From NCBI RefSeq assembly GCF_000023865.1, contig NC_013159.1, positions 1,762,001-1,826,000 on the forward strand: DNA of 64,000 nt, read 5' to 3'. Positions 55,002-64,000 of the stretch are shown in pieces (the first letter of the stretch is position 1; the number at the start of each line of letters is the position of its first letter). Made by a program: the position numbers and the translations under genes. Under the pieces are notes generated by a model. It was not told the origin of the DNA. It worked only from the letters and a program-made list of their open reading frames with translations, and ran no database searches. This DNA comes from Saccharomonospora viridis DSM 43017. GTDB taxonomy: Bacteria; Actinomycetota; Actinomycetes; Mycobacteriales; Pseudonocardiaceae.

Positions 55002-56633
55002 TCAGATGAAGCGCTGGTCCAGCTTTTCTGGCGAAAGGACTTTCTCGTCGCCGATCCTGGAGCGGAGCTCGTTGCGGCGGATCTTCCACGTGGAGGTCCG
55101 GGGGAGCTCCTCCCAGGGCATGACGACCGGATCCTGCAACTTCGGCAGGTCCGCGATCGCACGGTCCCACCTCTGCCGGTCGAACGAGGTCCCGGCCTGC
55201 GGGCTGACCACGGGCAACGGTGCGTCATCCCCGTTGGAGAGGACGACCACCTCCTCGAGGTTGTCGATGCGCTCCAGAAGCGTCGTCTCGATCTCGACCG
55301 CGCTGGAGTTCTCGATGCGGTCCACCACGCGGTCGAGGAAATGTATGCGCCCGAGGCGGTCTTTGATGCCGTAGTCCCCGGTGTTCCACCATTCCCCGTC
55401 CCGCTTGGCCAGATACCGGTCACGGTCTCCGAGGTAGTCGACGCACACCGACGTGGACTTCACCATGAGGATGCCGGGTTTTCCGGCCGGCTGTTCCTGC
55501 ATCGTCACCGGGTCGACCACCTTGACGGACACTATCCCGGGCCAGGCCAGGCCGAGGCGGTTCATGTGGGGATTGCTGCCGTCCTTGCCCTTTTTGATGT
55601 TCTTCTTCGTGAAGATGCCCGCGGCGATGGGACCGACCTCGCTTTGTCCCCAGCTGTGTCCCCACAAGACGAAGCGGTGCTTCGACGCTTCGAGGAAGGG
55701 GCGGGCGATCGAGCTGTGCATCGTGTCGAAGGTGTTGATGTACAGCCGGACCTGGCTGAACAACTCCGGACGACGACGGACGATGGGCATCCAGTGCTGG
55801 TACACGTTCGGGGTCGCCTCGACCGTCGTGGGCCGGTGTATGGAGAACATGCGTTCGGCGACGTGCACGGAGTGGTCACCGACGGCGACCAGGTTCTTCG
55901 GCGCCCAGTACAGCTGCGCCGCCATCCAGGCGTAGCAGCGTGAGTGCGCGAACGACACGGAACTCAGCACGGTGTCGGAGTGTCGGCTCACGCCCCCGGG
56001 GATGGGGAGGAACTCGACTCGCGTCCCCGCCCGGTTCGTGTTCGCGGTGTGCACCACGAGCTTGGGGGTGTTCGTCGTCCCCGAGGTGTGCGTGACCATC
56101 ATCGGCTGGTCGTCGGGGCGGATGTTCGCCGGTGGCACGCTCGCCCCGGCGAGATCGGTGAGCTGGAACGTCTTGATGTTCGTGGTGTCGACGGCGGCGG
56201 TGCCCAGGACGACGTGCGGCACGTGGGCCAGCGGGTAGTCCTCGACGCGACTGATGTTCTCGAACACATTGGCGGTGAGGACGATGACGGCCGGGTCCAG
56301 CTTCCGGAGCATGATGACGATGTCATCGGTGCGGTTGAGAGCGGAGATCGTCGCCGGAAGCCCACCGATCCGCGCTGTCGCGGCAGCGAGGATCTGCATG
56401 TCCAGATGATTGTCCTTGACGATGCCGACACGTGATCCGTAAGAAGCTCCTGCGGCGGCCAGCCATGCCGAGGTGTCGGCGACCAACGTCGCCAGTTGGT
56501 TGGCGTCGAAGTCCGTGCCGAGATCCGGCGCGATGTCCATCGGGCGGTCGACGTGGACGACCGTCTGATGGCGTTGTTGCGCGTGCCAGTCGTACAACAG
56601 ACCGATGTTCTTCGGGGGCTTCCTGAGGCTCAT
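55002..56633 (-). CDS. AMP-dependent acyl-CoA synthetase/ligase-like protein
   Basis: 543 aa, second ANL enzyme of the cluster. MVTHTSGTTNTPKLVVHT (ATP motif), the GHSWGQSEVGPIA motif in place of the usual YGxTE, WWNTGDYGIKDRLGRIHFLDR and C-terminal STWKIRRNELR with the A10 Lys. It should activate a different carboxylate from the FAAL. ATG 56633 follows AGGAGA by 11 bases; a frame open to 56927 is a shadow. Confidence 0.87.
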   Translation of the reverse strand: MSLRKPPKNIGLLYDWHAQQRHQTVVHVDRPMDIAPDLGTDFDANQLATLVADTSAWLAAAGASYGSRVGIVKDNHLDMQILAAATARIGGLPATISALNRTDDIVIMLRKLDPAVIVLTANVFENISRVEDYPLAHVPHVVLGTAAVDTTNIKTFQLTDLAGASVPPANIRPDDQPMMVTHTSGTTNTPKLVVHTANTNRAGTRVEFLPIPGGVSRHSDTVLSSVSFAHSRCYAWMAAQLYWAPKNLVAVGDHSVHVAERMFSIHRPTTVEATPNVYQHWMPIVRRRPELFSQVRLYINTFDTMHSSIARPFLEASKHRFVLWGHSWGQSEVGPIAAGIFTKKNIKKGKDGSNPHMNRLGLAWPGIVSVKVVDPVTMQEQPAGKPGILMVKSTSVCVDYLGDRDRYLAKRDGEWWNTGDYGIKDRLGRIHFLDRVVDRIENSSAVEIETTLLERIDNLEEVVVLSNGDDAPLPVVSPQAGTSFDRQRWDRAIADLPKLQDPVVMPWEELPRTSTWKIRRNELRSRIGDEKVLSPEKLDQRFI

Positions 56634-56701
56634 GAGGCTGCGCTTCTCCTGAATGATGTTCAGTTTTTCGGATGTGGGTGGGGTTGCTGTGGTGTGCCGG
56701 T

Positions 56702-57061
56702 TCAGAGGAGGACGGTCAGTAGCAGAGTCGCGATGGACAGGGCCAACATGCCGAGACAGTTGATCCAGAACTCGCTTTTGAGGAACTTGGCCTTGATGTG
56801 CGCGTAGACGGCGGCGAGGAAGTAGGCGATCACGCCGACGTTGGCGGCGATGCCGACACCTGCGACGAAAAGCCCGGCGATCAACCCGATGGCGGCGACG
56901 ATCTTGATGTAGACCAGGGCCCACCACCAGTCACGTGGGAAGTTCACGCCGTCAAGGCACTTCTGGATGAACTGTGGTGGCTTGATGGACATGACGGCGT
57001 CGCCGAAGATGACGACCGCCAGGACGATGGACGGCCACTGGGGGATGGACTCTATGACCAC
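56702..57061 (-). CDS. DoxX-like integral membrane protein
   Basis: 119 aa with four hydrophobic segments (IVLAVVIFGDAVMS; VYIKIVAAIGLIAGLFVAG; IAANVGVIAYFLAAVYAHIK; LGMLALSIATLLLTVLL), matching the DoxX-like family. First gene of the compact operon that ends with the ACP. Role unknown; a quinone-linked redox step, transport or resistance are all possible. Confidence 0.8.
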   Translation of the reverse strand: MVIESIPQWPSIVLAVVIFGDAVMSIKPPQFIQKCLDGVNFPRDWWWALVYIKIVAAIGLIAGLFVAGVGIAANVGVIAYFLAAVYAHIKAKFLKSEFWINCLGMLALSIATLLLTVLL

Positions 57062-57896
57062 GGCCTTCTCCTGTGCGACGGTATGCCGAACGGATTGACG
57101 TATCCGTCGGCTGGTTTGTCTACTGTGTATTTCCCTGACATCGGGAATGAATTAACCCGAGATGGCAAGCATGATTTATCGAGTATCGATGTGTTGTTAA
57201 CGCGGAGTGCTCTGATCTCTGTGTGGTTCGTCTTTCCTACTTGGACTGACGTCTGCTTGACATGCCGAATTCATCGGAAAGGTCAATGGCCCCAACCATG
57301 CGAGTCGACTCGGTCGCGTGGTGCGATAGAGGCTGATTGAGAGCAGGCTGCCGCGCAACACCCACGAAATAGTACCTAGTGGACAGTGCTTCAACGGTTG
57401 TCAGTGATCAAGATCACATCATTTTTAGTCGAGGAAAACTTTATGGAGTTTAGGTCCGAGCGATGTAGGAGATAAGGAGGAAATTCGATTGATCCGAAAG
57501 GAGTAGTGCTTTACGATGTTTTCTCGTCGGCAGGCGCCTTCGATTGCGGGGAAAGGTCTTGACAGAGCAGGTCGGATCGGTTATCCGAGTGCGGCGCTCG
57601 TCGGTCGGTTCTGGCCTCAGCGCTTGTTGAAGACTGTTTGTTGAAGACTTCTGAAGCCGCTGTCAGTGGTGATCGAGTCCTGTGGTTTTCATGTTCTCTG
57701 TAGACAGAGGTTCCGTCGTGTTCACGGAGCTTGATGTCCACAGGTCAGGGCCGGCATCGCCGGCGACGGTCGTCCTCGCCTGGTGGGAGAGCCGGTCGCG
57801 AAGGAGGGTGTCCCGTCGCGCTTCCGGGAACGTCGTGGCCGTTCGTGGTCCGACCTGGCGCAGCGTGGTCGAGCGTGGTCTTGTGGGGCTCGGATT
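57062..57896. promoter_or_regulatory. Upstream region of the biosynthetic operon
   Basis: About 835 bases, noticeably AT-richer around 57380-57520. It should carry the promoter of the DoxX-to-ACP operon. It includes a palindrome at 57404-57417. A 42-codon frame (57516-57644, ending LLKTVC) has AAAGGAG 12 bases upstream but no recognisable family, so I do not call it a gene. Confidence 0.4.
57404..57417. promoter_or_regulatory. CRP-like palindrome
   Basis: GTGATC-AA-GATCAC, a perfect inverted repeat of the GTGA-N6-TCAC form bound by CRP/FNR-family regulators. It lies about 340 bases upstream of the first gene of the FAAL operon, in the AT-rich part of the gap. Confidence 0.4.
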
Positions 57897-58748
57897 TCAG
57901 TGTTTTCCCGACGGTGATCGTCCGCGATCGAAACCGCGTTCGGGAACCATGTCCAATGCGTAGTCCGATCCGTCGTTGGCGTAGATCTCCGACCCCGTCA
58001 TGTGGGAGGAGTCGTCACTGAGCAGGAAGGCGACGACGGCGGCGGGCTCGGCCGGGATGGAGAAACCCCCCATGGGGGAGTGGGCGCTCGCGGTGTGGTG
58101 TCGCGAGGAGCTCGGGTGGAGGTTGAGCGCTCGTTGTGTGGGAGAAAAGCCCGGGTGAAGTGAGTTGACCCGAATTCCCTTGTCGGCCCAGTGGAGTGCT
58201 GCGTTCTCGGTCATGGCTCGGATGGCTCCTTTGACGGCGTGGTAGGCGATGCTGTCGCCGAAGCCGCCGACGGTGCCGGGGATCGAGCAGAGATTGACGA
58301 TCGAGCCGCCTCCGCTGTGTTCGATGAGCTCTCCGGCATGTTTCATGCCGAGCCACACACCGGTTTGTCCCAGGGCGATGATGCGGTCCCAGCGGTCACG
58401 TCGATCGCTGTCCAGGGGAGTGAGGCCATCGATGACGGCATGGTTGACGCAGCCATGAAGTGCGCCGTACCGGGTGTGGATGTGGTCGATGACGGTGTGC
58501 CAGTCGTGGTCGTCGCAGACGTCCAGCGGTAGCGCTGTGTGGAGGGCATCGCCGCCGGTCAGGTTGGTGACGATGGAGGTGCAAGCGTCCACGTCGCTGT
58601 CGGAGACGACCACGTGAGCCCCTTCGGCGGCCAGACGCGACGCGATCGAGACCCCGAGTCCGCCCGCTGCCCCTGTCACCAGTACAACATGTCCCGACAG
58701 GCTGCTTCTGTCCTCCTGCGCATGCGCTGACCCCGGTCCTGTGTCCAT
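57897..58748 (-). CDS. Short-chain dehydrogenase/reductase
   Basis: 283 aa classical SDR. Cofactor motif VLVTGAAGGLGVSIASRLA, acidic residue after beta-2 (VVSDSDV) hinting at NAD(H), active-site Ser region SIVNLCSIPG, catalytic YHAVKG (Tyr-x-x-x-Lys) and IRVNSLHPG. The catalytic pattern is complete. ATG 58748 follows GGGAG by 8 bases. Same strand as the FAAL operon but separated by 835 bases; membership of that cluster is uncertain. Confidence 0.9.
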   Translation of the reverse strand: MDTGPGSAHAQEDRSSLSGHVVLVTGAAGGLGVSIASRLAAEGAHVVVSDSDVDACTSIVTNLTGGDALHTALPLDVCDDHDWHTVIDHIHTRYGALHGCVNHAVIDGLTPLDSDRRDRWDRIIALGQTGVWLGMKHAGELIEHSGGGSIVNLCSIPGTVGGFGDSIAYHAVKGAIRAMTENAALHWADKGIRVNSLHPGFSPTQRALNLHPSSSRHHTASAHSPMGGFSIPAEPAAVVAFLLSDDSSHMTGSEIYANDGSDYALDMVPERGFDRGRSPSGKH

Positions 58749-59601
58749 GGTTTTGCTCCCTCGAGGGTGACTGGGATCGTCTCGAGTAGAGGAGCATGGG
58801 GGATCCCACGGCTTTCGGTCAAGGATCCGACGGTCCCTGGTGGACAGTGGAGTGGATGGTAAGTGGGCAAACAACGAGGAATCAACCTGGCATGGTGGTG
58901 CGGAGTGTTCGTTGTGGAATATACTCACAAGATCATCTCCTGGAGATGGGGAACGGGGCAATGCCAACCAGCACTTGTAATGGCCATGCGAATGTGCATC
59001 GAAACGATAACGACGGGATGGAATCGGAATGAGCGAGTCGTTCCGATGATTTTCCGTGGCGTCTCGATTTTCTCGGGACGGCCACTTGGCGGACACATCC
59101 GGTTCAGACTTTCGTCATTCTGTCCGCTGCTGCGTGTTCCGCTGTGACACCGGCATGGGAGTGACGACATCGCCGCGTACCCAGCGTGGGCTGGGAGGAG
59201 TGAGAGGACCTGGTCTACGAGCCCCGACTCGGCAGCGAAGGAACCCCTCGCTTCTGGGGTATCGACGTGTTCCACCGGGATGAGGCCGTGGCGACTTACT
59301 GTCGGGTCGAGTCGACGGAAGCGGCGCCGGTCGGCCCGAAGAAGGAGGGCGAGCGGCTTTCGCGGTAAACATCAGACTGACGACGTGTCGCTCCGACTCG
59401 CCCGGCCTATTCGGCCGTGGCTTCGTGGGAACGGCCGCCGAATCGGGACCGCGAGTGGTATCGGAGCAGTGGTCGCCTGCGGGAATCGTCGCAGAGTGGG
59501 CCGAAAGGCCGTATCCGGTGAGGCCGAACAGGGTATGTGTGCGGACACCGGTTCCGGCATTGGACGCACGACTCGTGTGCTACCGCCGCGTAGCCGGTGC
59601 G
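58749..59601. other. Gene-free stretch before cobF
   Basis: About 850 bases. Frames at 59056-60396 on the plus strand lack signatures and partly overlap cobF antisense. The left part (58850-59050) is AT-richer and should hold the SDR promoter. No cobalamin riboswitch was recognised. Confidence 0.4.
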
Positions 59602-60360
59602 TCAACATCGCCGCAGCAGGTACGTGTCCATCACCCAACCGCGAGCCAGTCGCGCTTCCGCGCGTGCCTGCCAGGCCTCGTCGACGACTTCGCTCAGCCT
59701 TCCGGCGACGAGTTTCTCGTCTGCCGAACCGAGATTGGCACCCCACCACAGCTGCCAGTCATCGGGATTCGGCAGTCGACGGCACGTGAGTGCGCCGTCG
59801 AGGACGACCACGAGATTGTCGTTGTGGGCCGCATCCTGGAGCAGGCGGCGACCCGTGGTGATGGTCACCGGGCCGCCGATGGTGTTGAGTACCTGCCGAT
59901 GCCGAGCGGCCAACAATTGGATGCTGCTGAGCCCGGGTATCACCTCGACGGTGAGGTCGACGACGCCGCGCTCGACGATGCGATCGGCCAGTCGGATCGC
60001 CGAATCGTACAGCGCAGGATCGCCCCACACGAGGATCGCCGCATCACCCTCGTTTTCCAGCAGCGCCCGTTCGAACGCCACTGCACGAGCCTCGTGCCAG
60101 TCCCGGACCGCGGCACCGTAGTCGACCGGGTCGTCACGGTCGCGTTCGGGATCGGGGACGTGCACGAAGCGAGGACGCCCTCGGACGTGCCGCGCGCAGA
60201 TCTCCTCCCGCATCGCGAGCAGGTCCGCCGTACCCGGGTGTTTCTCGGTCTTGTCGGCCACCAGGAAGTAGTCGACCTCGTTGAGCACCCGTGCCGCCTG
60301 TTCGGTCACGAGTTCGGGATCACCCGGGCCCAGTCCGACAAGGGCGAGGCGTCGCGTCAC
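59602..60360 (-). CDS. cobF: Precorrin-6A synthase (deacetylating), CobF
   Basis: 252-aa SAM-dependent tetrapyrrole methylase of aerobic cobalamin synthesis, methylating C-1 with loss of acetate. Opening LALVGLGPGDPELVTEQAARVL, the ILVWGDPALYDSAIRLADRI segment, EVIPGLSSIQLLAARH and ITTGRRL fit CobF. GTG 60360 overlaps the cobN stop (GTGA) after GAGGACGAGAAG. Downstream gene of the cobN operon. Confidence 0.9.
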   Translation of the reverse strand: MTRRLALVGLGPGDPELVTEQAARVLNEVDYFLVADKTEKHPGTADLLAMREEICARHVRGRPRFVHVPDPERDRDDPVDYGAAVRDWHEARAVAFERALLENEGDAAILVWGDPALYDSAIRLADRIVERGVVDLTVEVIPGLSSIQLLAARHRQVLNTIGGPVTITTGRRLLQDAAHNDNLVVVLDGALTCRRLPNPDDWQLWWGANLGSADEKLVAGRLSEVVDEAWQARAEARLARGWVMDTYLLRRC

Positions 60361-63300
60361 TTCTCGTCCTCCAAGTCTCCTTCGATGTCGAGATAGACAC
60401 GGGACATCTCGGCCAGGACGTCGGCATCGGGTTCCGCCCACAGACCGCGGTCGACGGCCTCGTGCAATCGTTCGATGATTCCGCGCAGCGCCCAGGGATT
60501 CGACCGCCGCATGAAGCGCTGGTTCGCTTCGTCCAACACGTACTCGCGGGCCAACGACTCGTACATCCAGTCGTGCACGACGCCCGCGGTCGCGTCGAGG
60601 CCGAACAGGTAGTCGACCGTGGCGGCCAGTTCGAACGCGCCCTTGTAGCCGTGCCGCTGCATGGCACCGATCCAACGTGGATTGACGACACGGGACCGGA
60701 AGACCCGGTTGGTCTCCTCGCCGAGCGTGCGCGTGCGCACGGCGTCGGGCGTGGTCGAGTCGCCGACGTAGGCCTTAGGGTCGGCGCCGGTCAACGCGCG
60801 CACCGTGGCGATCATGCCGCCGTGGTACTGGAAGTAGTCGTCGGAGTCGGCGATGTCGTGTTCACGCGAATCGATGTTCTTCGCCGCCACCGCGATGCGT
60901 CGGTAGTTGGTGCGCATGTCGTCACTCGCCGCGACCCCGTCGAGTCCACGTCCGTACGCGAAGCCACCCCAGGCGGTGTAGACCTCGGCGAGATCGGCGT
61001 CATCCCGCCACGAACCGGACTCGACGGCCTGGAGGATGCCCGCGCCGTACGAGCCGGGTTTGGAGCCGAAGATACGGGTCGTGGCCCTGCGCTCGTCGCC
61101 GTGTTCGGCCAGATCGGCGCGGGCGTGGGCGCGAACGTAGTTCTGTTCGTCCGGCTCGTCGAGTTCGGCGACCAGGCGGACCGCGTCGTCGAGAATCTCG
61201 ATGACGTGGGGGAATGCGTCGCGGAAGAAACCCGAGATCCGCACCGTGACGTCGATGCGTGGACGGCCGAGCTCAGCGAGGTCGATGACTTCCAGGCCGC
61301 TGACGCGACGGGACGCGGCGTCCCACGTCGGACGCACACCGAGCAGTGCGAGCACTTCGGCGATGTCGTCGCCGGAGGTGCGCATCGCGGAGGTACCCCA
61401 GACGGACAGGCCCACCGAACGCGGATACTCACCGGTCTCCTCGCGGTACCGCGCGAGCAGCGAGTCAGCCATCGCGACACCGGTTTCCCAGGCCAGGGGA
61501 GACGGGATGGCGCGCGGGTCCACGGTGTAGAAGTTGCGGCCGGTGGGCAGGACGTTGACGAGTCCACGCAGCGGTGATCCGGACGGGCCCGCCTGGATGA
61601 AGCGCCCGTCGAGGGCACGCAGCACGTTGGTCAGCTCGTCGCTCGTCGCCGCGAGTCGGGGGACGATCTGCTCGGCGGCGAAGCGCAACACGTCGCGCAC
61701 CACGGGATCGTCGTGCAGGGCGTCGACGGCCGCCACGTCCCAGTCAGCCTTCTCCATGGCCTCGACGAGTGCTCGTGCCTGCGCCTCGACGGCGTCGATC
61801 TGCGCGGTCGACGCGTCCTCGGTCAGTCCGAGAGCGGTACGCAGACCCGGTAGCGCACGGCTTTGCCCGCCCCAGATCTGCGCGGCACGCAACATCGCGA
61901 GCACGAGGTTCACCCGGGCTTCGCCGGTCGGCGCCTGGCCCAGGATGTGGAGACCGTCACGGATCTGGACGTCTTTGATCTCGCACAGCCACCCGTCGAC
62001 GTGGAGCAGGAAGTCGTCGAACTCGTCGTCGTCCGGACGTTCCTCCAGACCGAGGTCCTGATGCAGCTGCGCGGCCTGGATGAGCGTCCAGATCTGGGCG
62101 CGGATGGCCGGCAGCTTCGCCGGGTCCATCGCGGCGATGTTGGCGTGTTCGTCGAGCAGTTGCTCCAGTTTGGCGATGTCGCCGTAGCTCTCGGCGCGGA
62201 CCATCGGCGGCACGAGGTGGTCGATGATCGTGGCGTGCGCGCGACGCTTGGCCTGCGCGCCCTCGCCGGGGTCGTTGACGAGGAACGGGTAGATCAGCGG
62301 CAGGCTCCCGATCGCCGCGTCCGTGGCGCAGGCGGCCGACAACGCCGCGTTCTTGCCCGGCAGCCATTCCAGCGAACCGTGTTTGCCGAGGTGGACCACC
62401 GCGTCGGCACCGAAACCGTGTTCGAGCCATCGGTACGCGGCCACGTAGTGGTGGGAGGGCGGCAGGTCCGGGTCGTGGTAGATCGCCACCGGGTTCTCCC
62501 CGAAACCGCGCGGCGGCTGGATGAGGATGGCGACGTTGCCCGCTCGCAGGGCGGCCAGCACGAGGTTGCCGTCGTCGTCGACGAACAGCGACCCGGGCGC
62601 CTCGCCCCACGCCTCGGTCATGGCGTCGCGCAGCTCGGCGGGCAGGTCGGCCGTCCAGCGCCGGTAGTCGTCCGGACTGATCCGTATGTGCGATTCGCTG
62701 AGCTGGGCTTCGGTCAACCACTCCTCGTCCTGCCCGCCCGCCTCGATGAGCGCGTGGATCAAGGCGTTGCCGGCCGTGGTGTCGGGATCCTCGCCCTCCA
62801 CAAGAGGTAGTGGGTCCAAACCGGGGATCTCGCCGGGGGCGCCGAGGTCGTAACCCGCATCCCGCATCCTGCGTAGCAGGCGGATCGCCGAGACCGGGGT
62901 GTCGAGTCCCACGGCGTTGCCGATGCGGCTGTGCTTGGTCGGATACGCCGACAGCACGAGCGCCACCTTGCGTTGGGCCGGTGGGATATGGCGCAGCCGG
63001 GCGTGGTTGACCGCGATCCGCGCGACGCGGGCACACCGCTCCGGATCGGTCTCGTACCGGGGCAGTCCGTCGGCGTCGATCTCCTTGAAGGAGAACGGCA
63101 CGGTGATGAGCCTGCCGTCGAACTCGGGGATCGCGATCTGGGTGGCCGAGTCAAGCGGGGTGACGCCGTCGTCGGATCGTTCCCATTCCGCACGACTCGA
63201 CGTGAGCGCCAGCCCCTGGAGTATGGGGATGTCCAGAGCACGCAGTCGCTCGACGTCCCATGCCTCGTCATCACCGCCGGCACCGACGGTGGCGGGAGTG

Positions 63301-63956
63301 GAACCTCCCGCGGCGAGCACCGTGACCACGAGGGCGTCGAACGTGGCGAGCTCGTCGTACAACGCGTCGGGTGCCGAGCGCAGCGACGAGACGAAGATCG
63401 GTATCCCGACGGCCTGTCCGGTGGCGTCCACGGCGTCGGCCAGATCGTGCGCGAAACCGTTGTTACCGCTCACCTCGTGGGCCCGGTAGTACAGCACTCC
63501 GACGCGGGGAAGCCCCGACCACTCGGGATGCCGGGTGACGCCCCATTCGGGTAGCACGACAGGTGGGTCGAATCCTTCCCCCGTGAGCAGCACGGTGTCG
63601 GACAGGAACGCGTGCAACTGGCGGAGGTTCTCCGCCCCGCCCTCGGCGAGGTAGACGTGCGCCTGTGCGCAGACTCCGATGGGGACGGTCGACAGTTCCA
63701 TGAGGGCCGCGTTCGGCGTCCGCTCACCGCCGAGGACGACAAGCGGGCGACCCGTGGCCCGTACGACGTCGGCGAGATCCCGGACATCCTCGGGGGAGCC
63801 GAGGATACGTAGCACCACGAGGTCGGCTTCGGTGATCAGCGCATCGCGTGTGTCGTCGGTGAGGCGCACCGGATTGGCGTAGGCGTAGTCCGCGCCGCTG
63901 GCACGGGCCGACAGCAGATCGGTGTCGGAAGTGGACAGCAGGGCGATGCGCGTCAT
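60357..63956 (-). CDS. cobN: Cobaltochelatase large subunit CobN
   Basis: 1199-aa CobN, which inserts cobalt into hydrogenobyrinate a,c-diamide together with CobS and CobT. Recognisable segments: ALVLSAYPTKHSRIGNAVGLDTP, VAIYHDPDLPPSHHYVAAYRWLE, AVVHLGKHGSLEWLPGKNAALSAAC and the C-terminal SDDYFQYHGGMIATVRALTGADPKAYVGDS. Full family length. ATG 63956 overlaps the stop of the preceding gene (ATGA) and follows GAAGGAG. Confidence 0.95.
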   Translation of the reverse strand: MTRIALLSTSDTDLLSARASGADYAYANPVRLTDDTRDALITEADLVVLRILGSPEDVRDLADVVRATGRPLVVLGGERTPNAALMELSTVPIGVCAQAHVYLAEGGAENLRQLHAFLSDTVLLTGEGFDPPVVLPEWGVTRHPEWSGLPRVGVLYYRAHEVSGNNGFAHDLADAVDATGQAVGIPIFVSSLRSAPDALYDELATFDALVVTVLAAGGSTPATVGAGGDDEAWDVERLRALDIPILQGLALTSSRAEWERSDDGVTPLDSATQIAIPEFDGRLITVPFSFKEIDADGLPRYETDPERCARVARIAVNHARLRHIPPAQRKVALVLSAYPTKHSRIGNAVGLDTPVSAIRLLRRMRDAGYDLGAPGEIPGLDPLPLVEGEDPDTTAGNALIHALIEAGGQDEEWLTEAQLSESHIRISPDDYRRWTADLPAELRDAMTEAWGEAPGSLFVDDDGNLVLAALRAGNVAILIQPPRGFGENPVAIYHDPDLPPSHHYVAAYRWLEHGFGADAVVHLGKHGSLEWLPGKNAALSAACATDAAIGSLPLIYPFLVNDPGEGAQAKRRAHATIIDHLVPPMVRAESYGDIAKLEQLLDEHANIAAMDPAKLPAIRAQIWTLIQAAQLHQDLGLEERPDDDEFDDFLLHVDGWLCEIKDVQIRDGLHILGQAPTGEARVNLVLAMLRAAQIWGGQSRALPGLRTALGLTEDASTAQIDAVEAQARALVEAMEKADWDVAAVDALHDDPVVRDVLRFAAEQIVPRLAATSDELTNVLRALDGRFIQAGPSGSPLRGLVNVLPTGRNFYTVDPRAIPSPLAWETGVAMADSLLARYREETGEYPRSVGLSVWGTSAMRTSGDDIAEVLALLGVRPTWDAASRRVSGLEVIDLAELGRPRIDVTVRISGFFRDAFPHVIEILDDAVRLVAELDEPDEQNYVRAHARADLAEHGDERRATTRIFGSKPGSYGAGILQAVESGSWRDDADLAEVYTAWGGFAYGRGLDGVAASDDMRTNYRRIAVAAKNIDSREHDIADSDDYFQYHGGMIATVRALTGADPKAYVGDSTTPDAVRTRTLGEETNRVFRSRVVNPRWIGAMQRHGYKGAFELAATVDYLFGLDATAGVVHDWMYESLAREYVLDEANQRFMRRSNPWALRGIIERLHEAVDRGLWAEPDADVLAEMSRVYLDIEGDLEDEK

Positions 63957-64000
63957 GCTTCTCCTTCGGGGAAACGGTGCTCGGCGTCGAGCATCAGGTC
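63953..64000 (-). CDS. C-terminal 15 residues of a gene upstream of cobN
   Basis: The minus strand encodes DLMLDAEHRFPEGEA followed by a TGA that overlaps the cobN ATG. Presumably another cobalamin gene, but too little is present to identify it. Confidence 0.6.
   Translation of the reverse strand, partial: DLMLDAEHRFPEGEA

Noticed and set aside
59425-60396. 323-codon plus-strand frame over cobF
   Set aside because: Antisense shadow of cobF with no family signature.

Overview
The window is high-GC actinomycete DNA. GTG starts, stop-start overlaps of the ATGA/GTGA kind and the protein families fit Pseudonocardiaceae (Saccharomonospora/Prauserella/Amycolatopsis type), but that placement is inference. 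About half of the window is a defence island.

Region by region: (1) 1-295 is the start of a YigZ/IMPACT-family gene that runs off the left edge. (2) 889-13933 is a complete type I-E CRISPR-Cas locus: array 1 (29 repeats, transcribed leftward), cas3, casA, casB, cas7e, cas5e, cas6e, cas1e, cas2e, then array 2 (32 repeats, transcribed rightward). (3) 14328-21047 is a four-gene Wadjet type I (JetABCD) anti-plasmid operon. (4) 21285-23760 holds two unrecognised genes between the defence systems. (5) 24254-34831 is a second complete type I-E locus with a different repeat class, inverted: array 3 (7 repeats), cas2e to cas3 on the minus strand, then array 4 (10 repeats). Both loci share one plan: an array diverging from cas3 and another directly after cas2e. 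(6) 34832-38275 is a decayed stretch: an 867-bp IS5-family element with TAA target duplication that splits a small ORF, an unrecognised gene and a P-loop kinase.

(7) 38698-42578 carries two lipoproteins and an XRE regulator followed by a 72-aa Cys-motif protein. Two solitary CRISPR-repeat-like sequences flank this regulator pair. (8) 43482-47925 has a DmpA-type peptidase, then an IclR regulator divergent from a CaiB-type CoA-transferase and a glutaryl-CoA-dehydrogenase-like enzyme, a likely glutarate or related diacid catabolic pair. (9) 48427-51471 has a CBS-BON protein, a protoglobin and an amidase. (10) 51647-58748 is a small minus-strand biosynthetic cluster with no PKS or NRPS: acyl carrier protein, fatty acyl-AMP ligase, nucleoside-2-deoxyribosyltransferase-like protein, a protein with a possible Cys-His-Asp triad, a second adenylate-forming ligase, a DoxX-like membrane protein and a more distant SDR. 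(11) 59602-64000 holds cobF, cobN and the last codons of another gene of aerobic cobalamin synthesis.

Most notable: two mirror-image I-E loci around a Wadjet operon; a spacer in array 1 that is a perfect intrinsic terminator reading in the crRNA direction; orphan CRISPR-like repeats beside a regulator; and the FAAL/ACP/deoxyribosyltransferase-like cluster.
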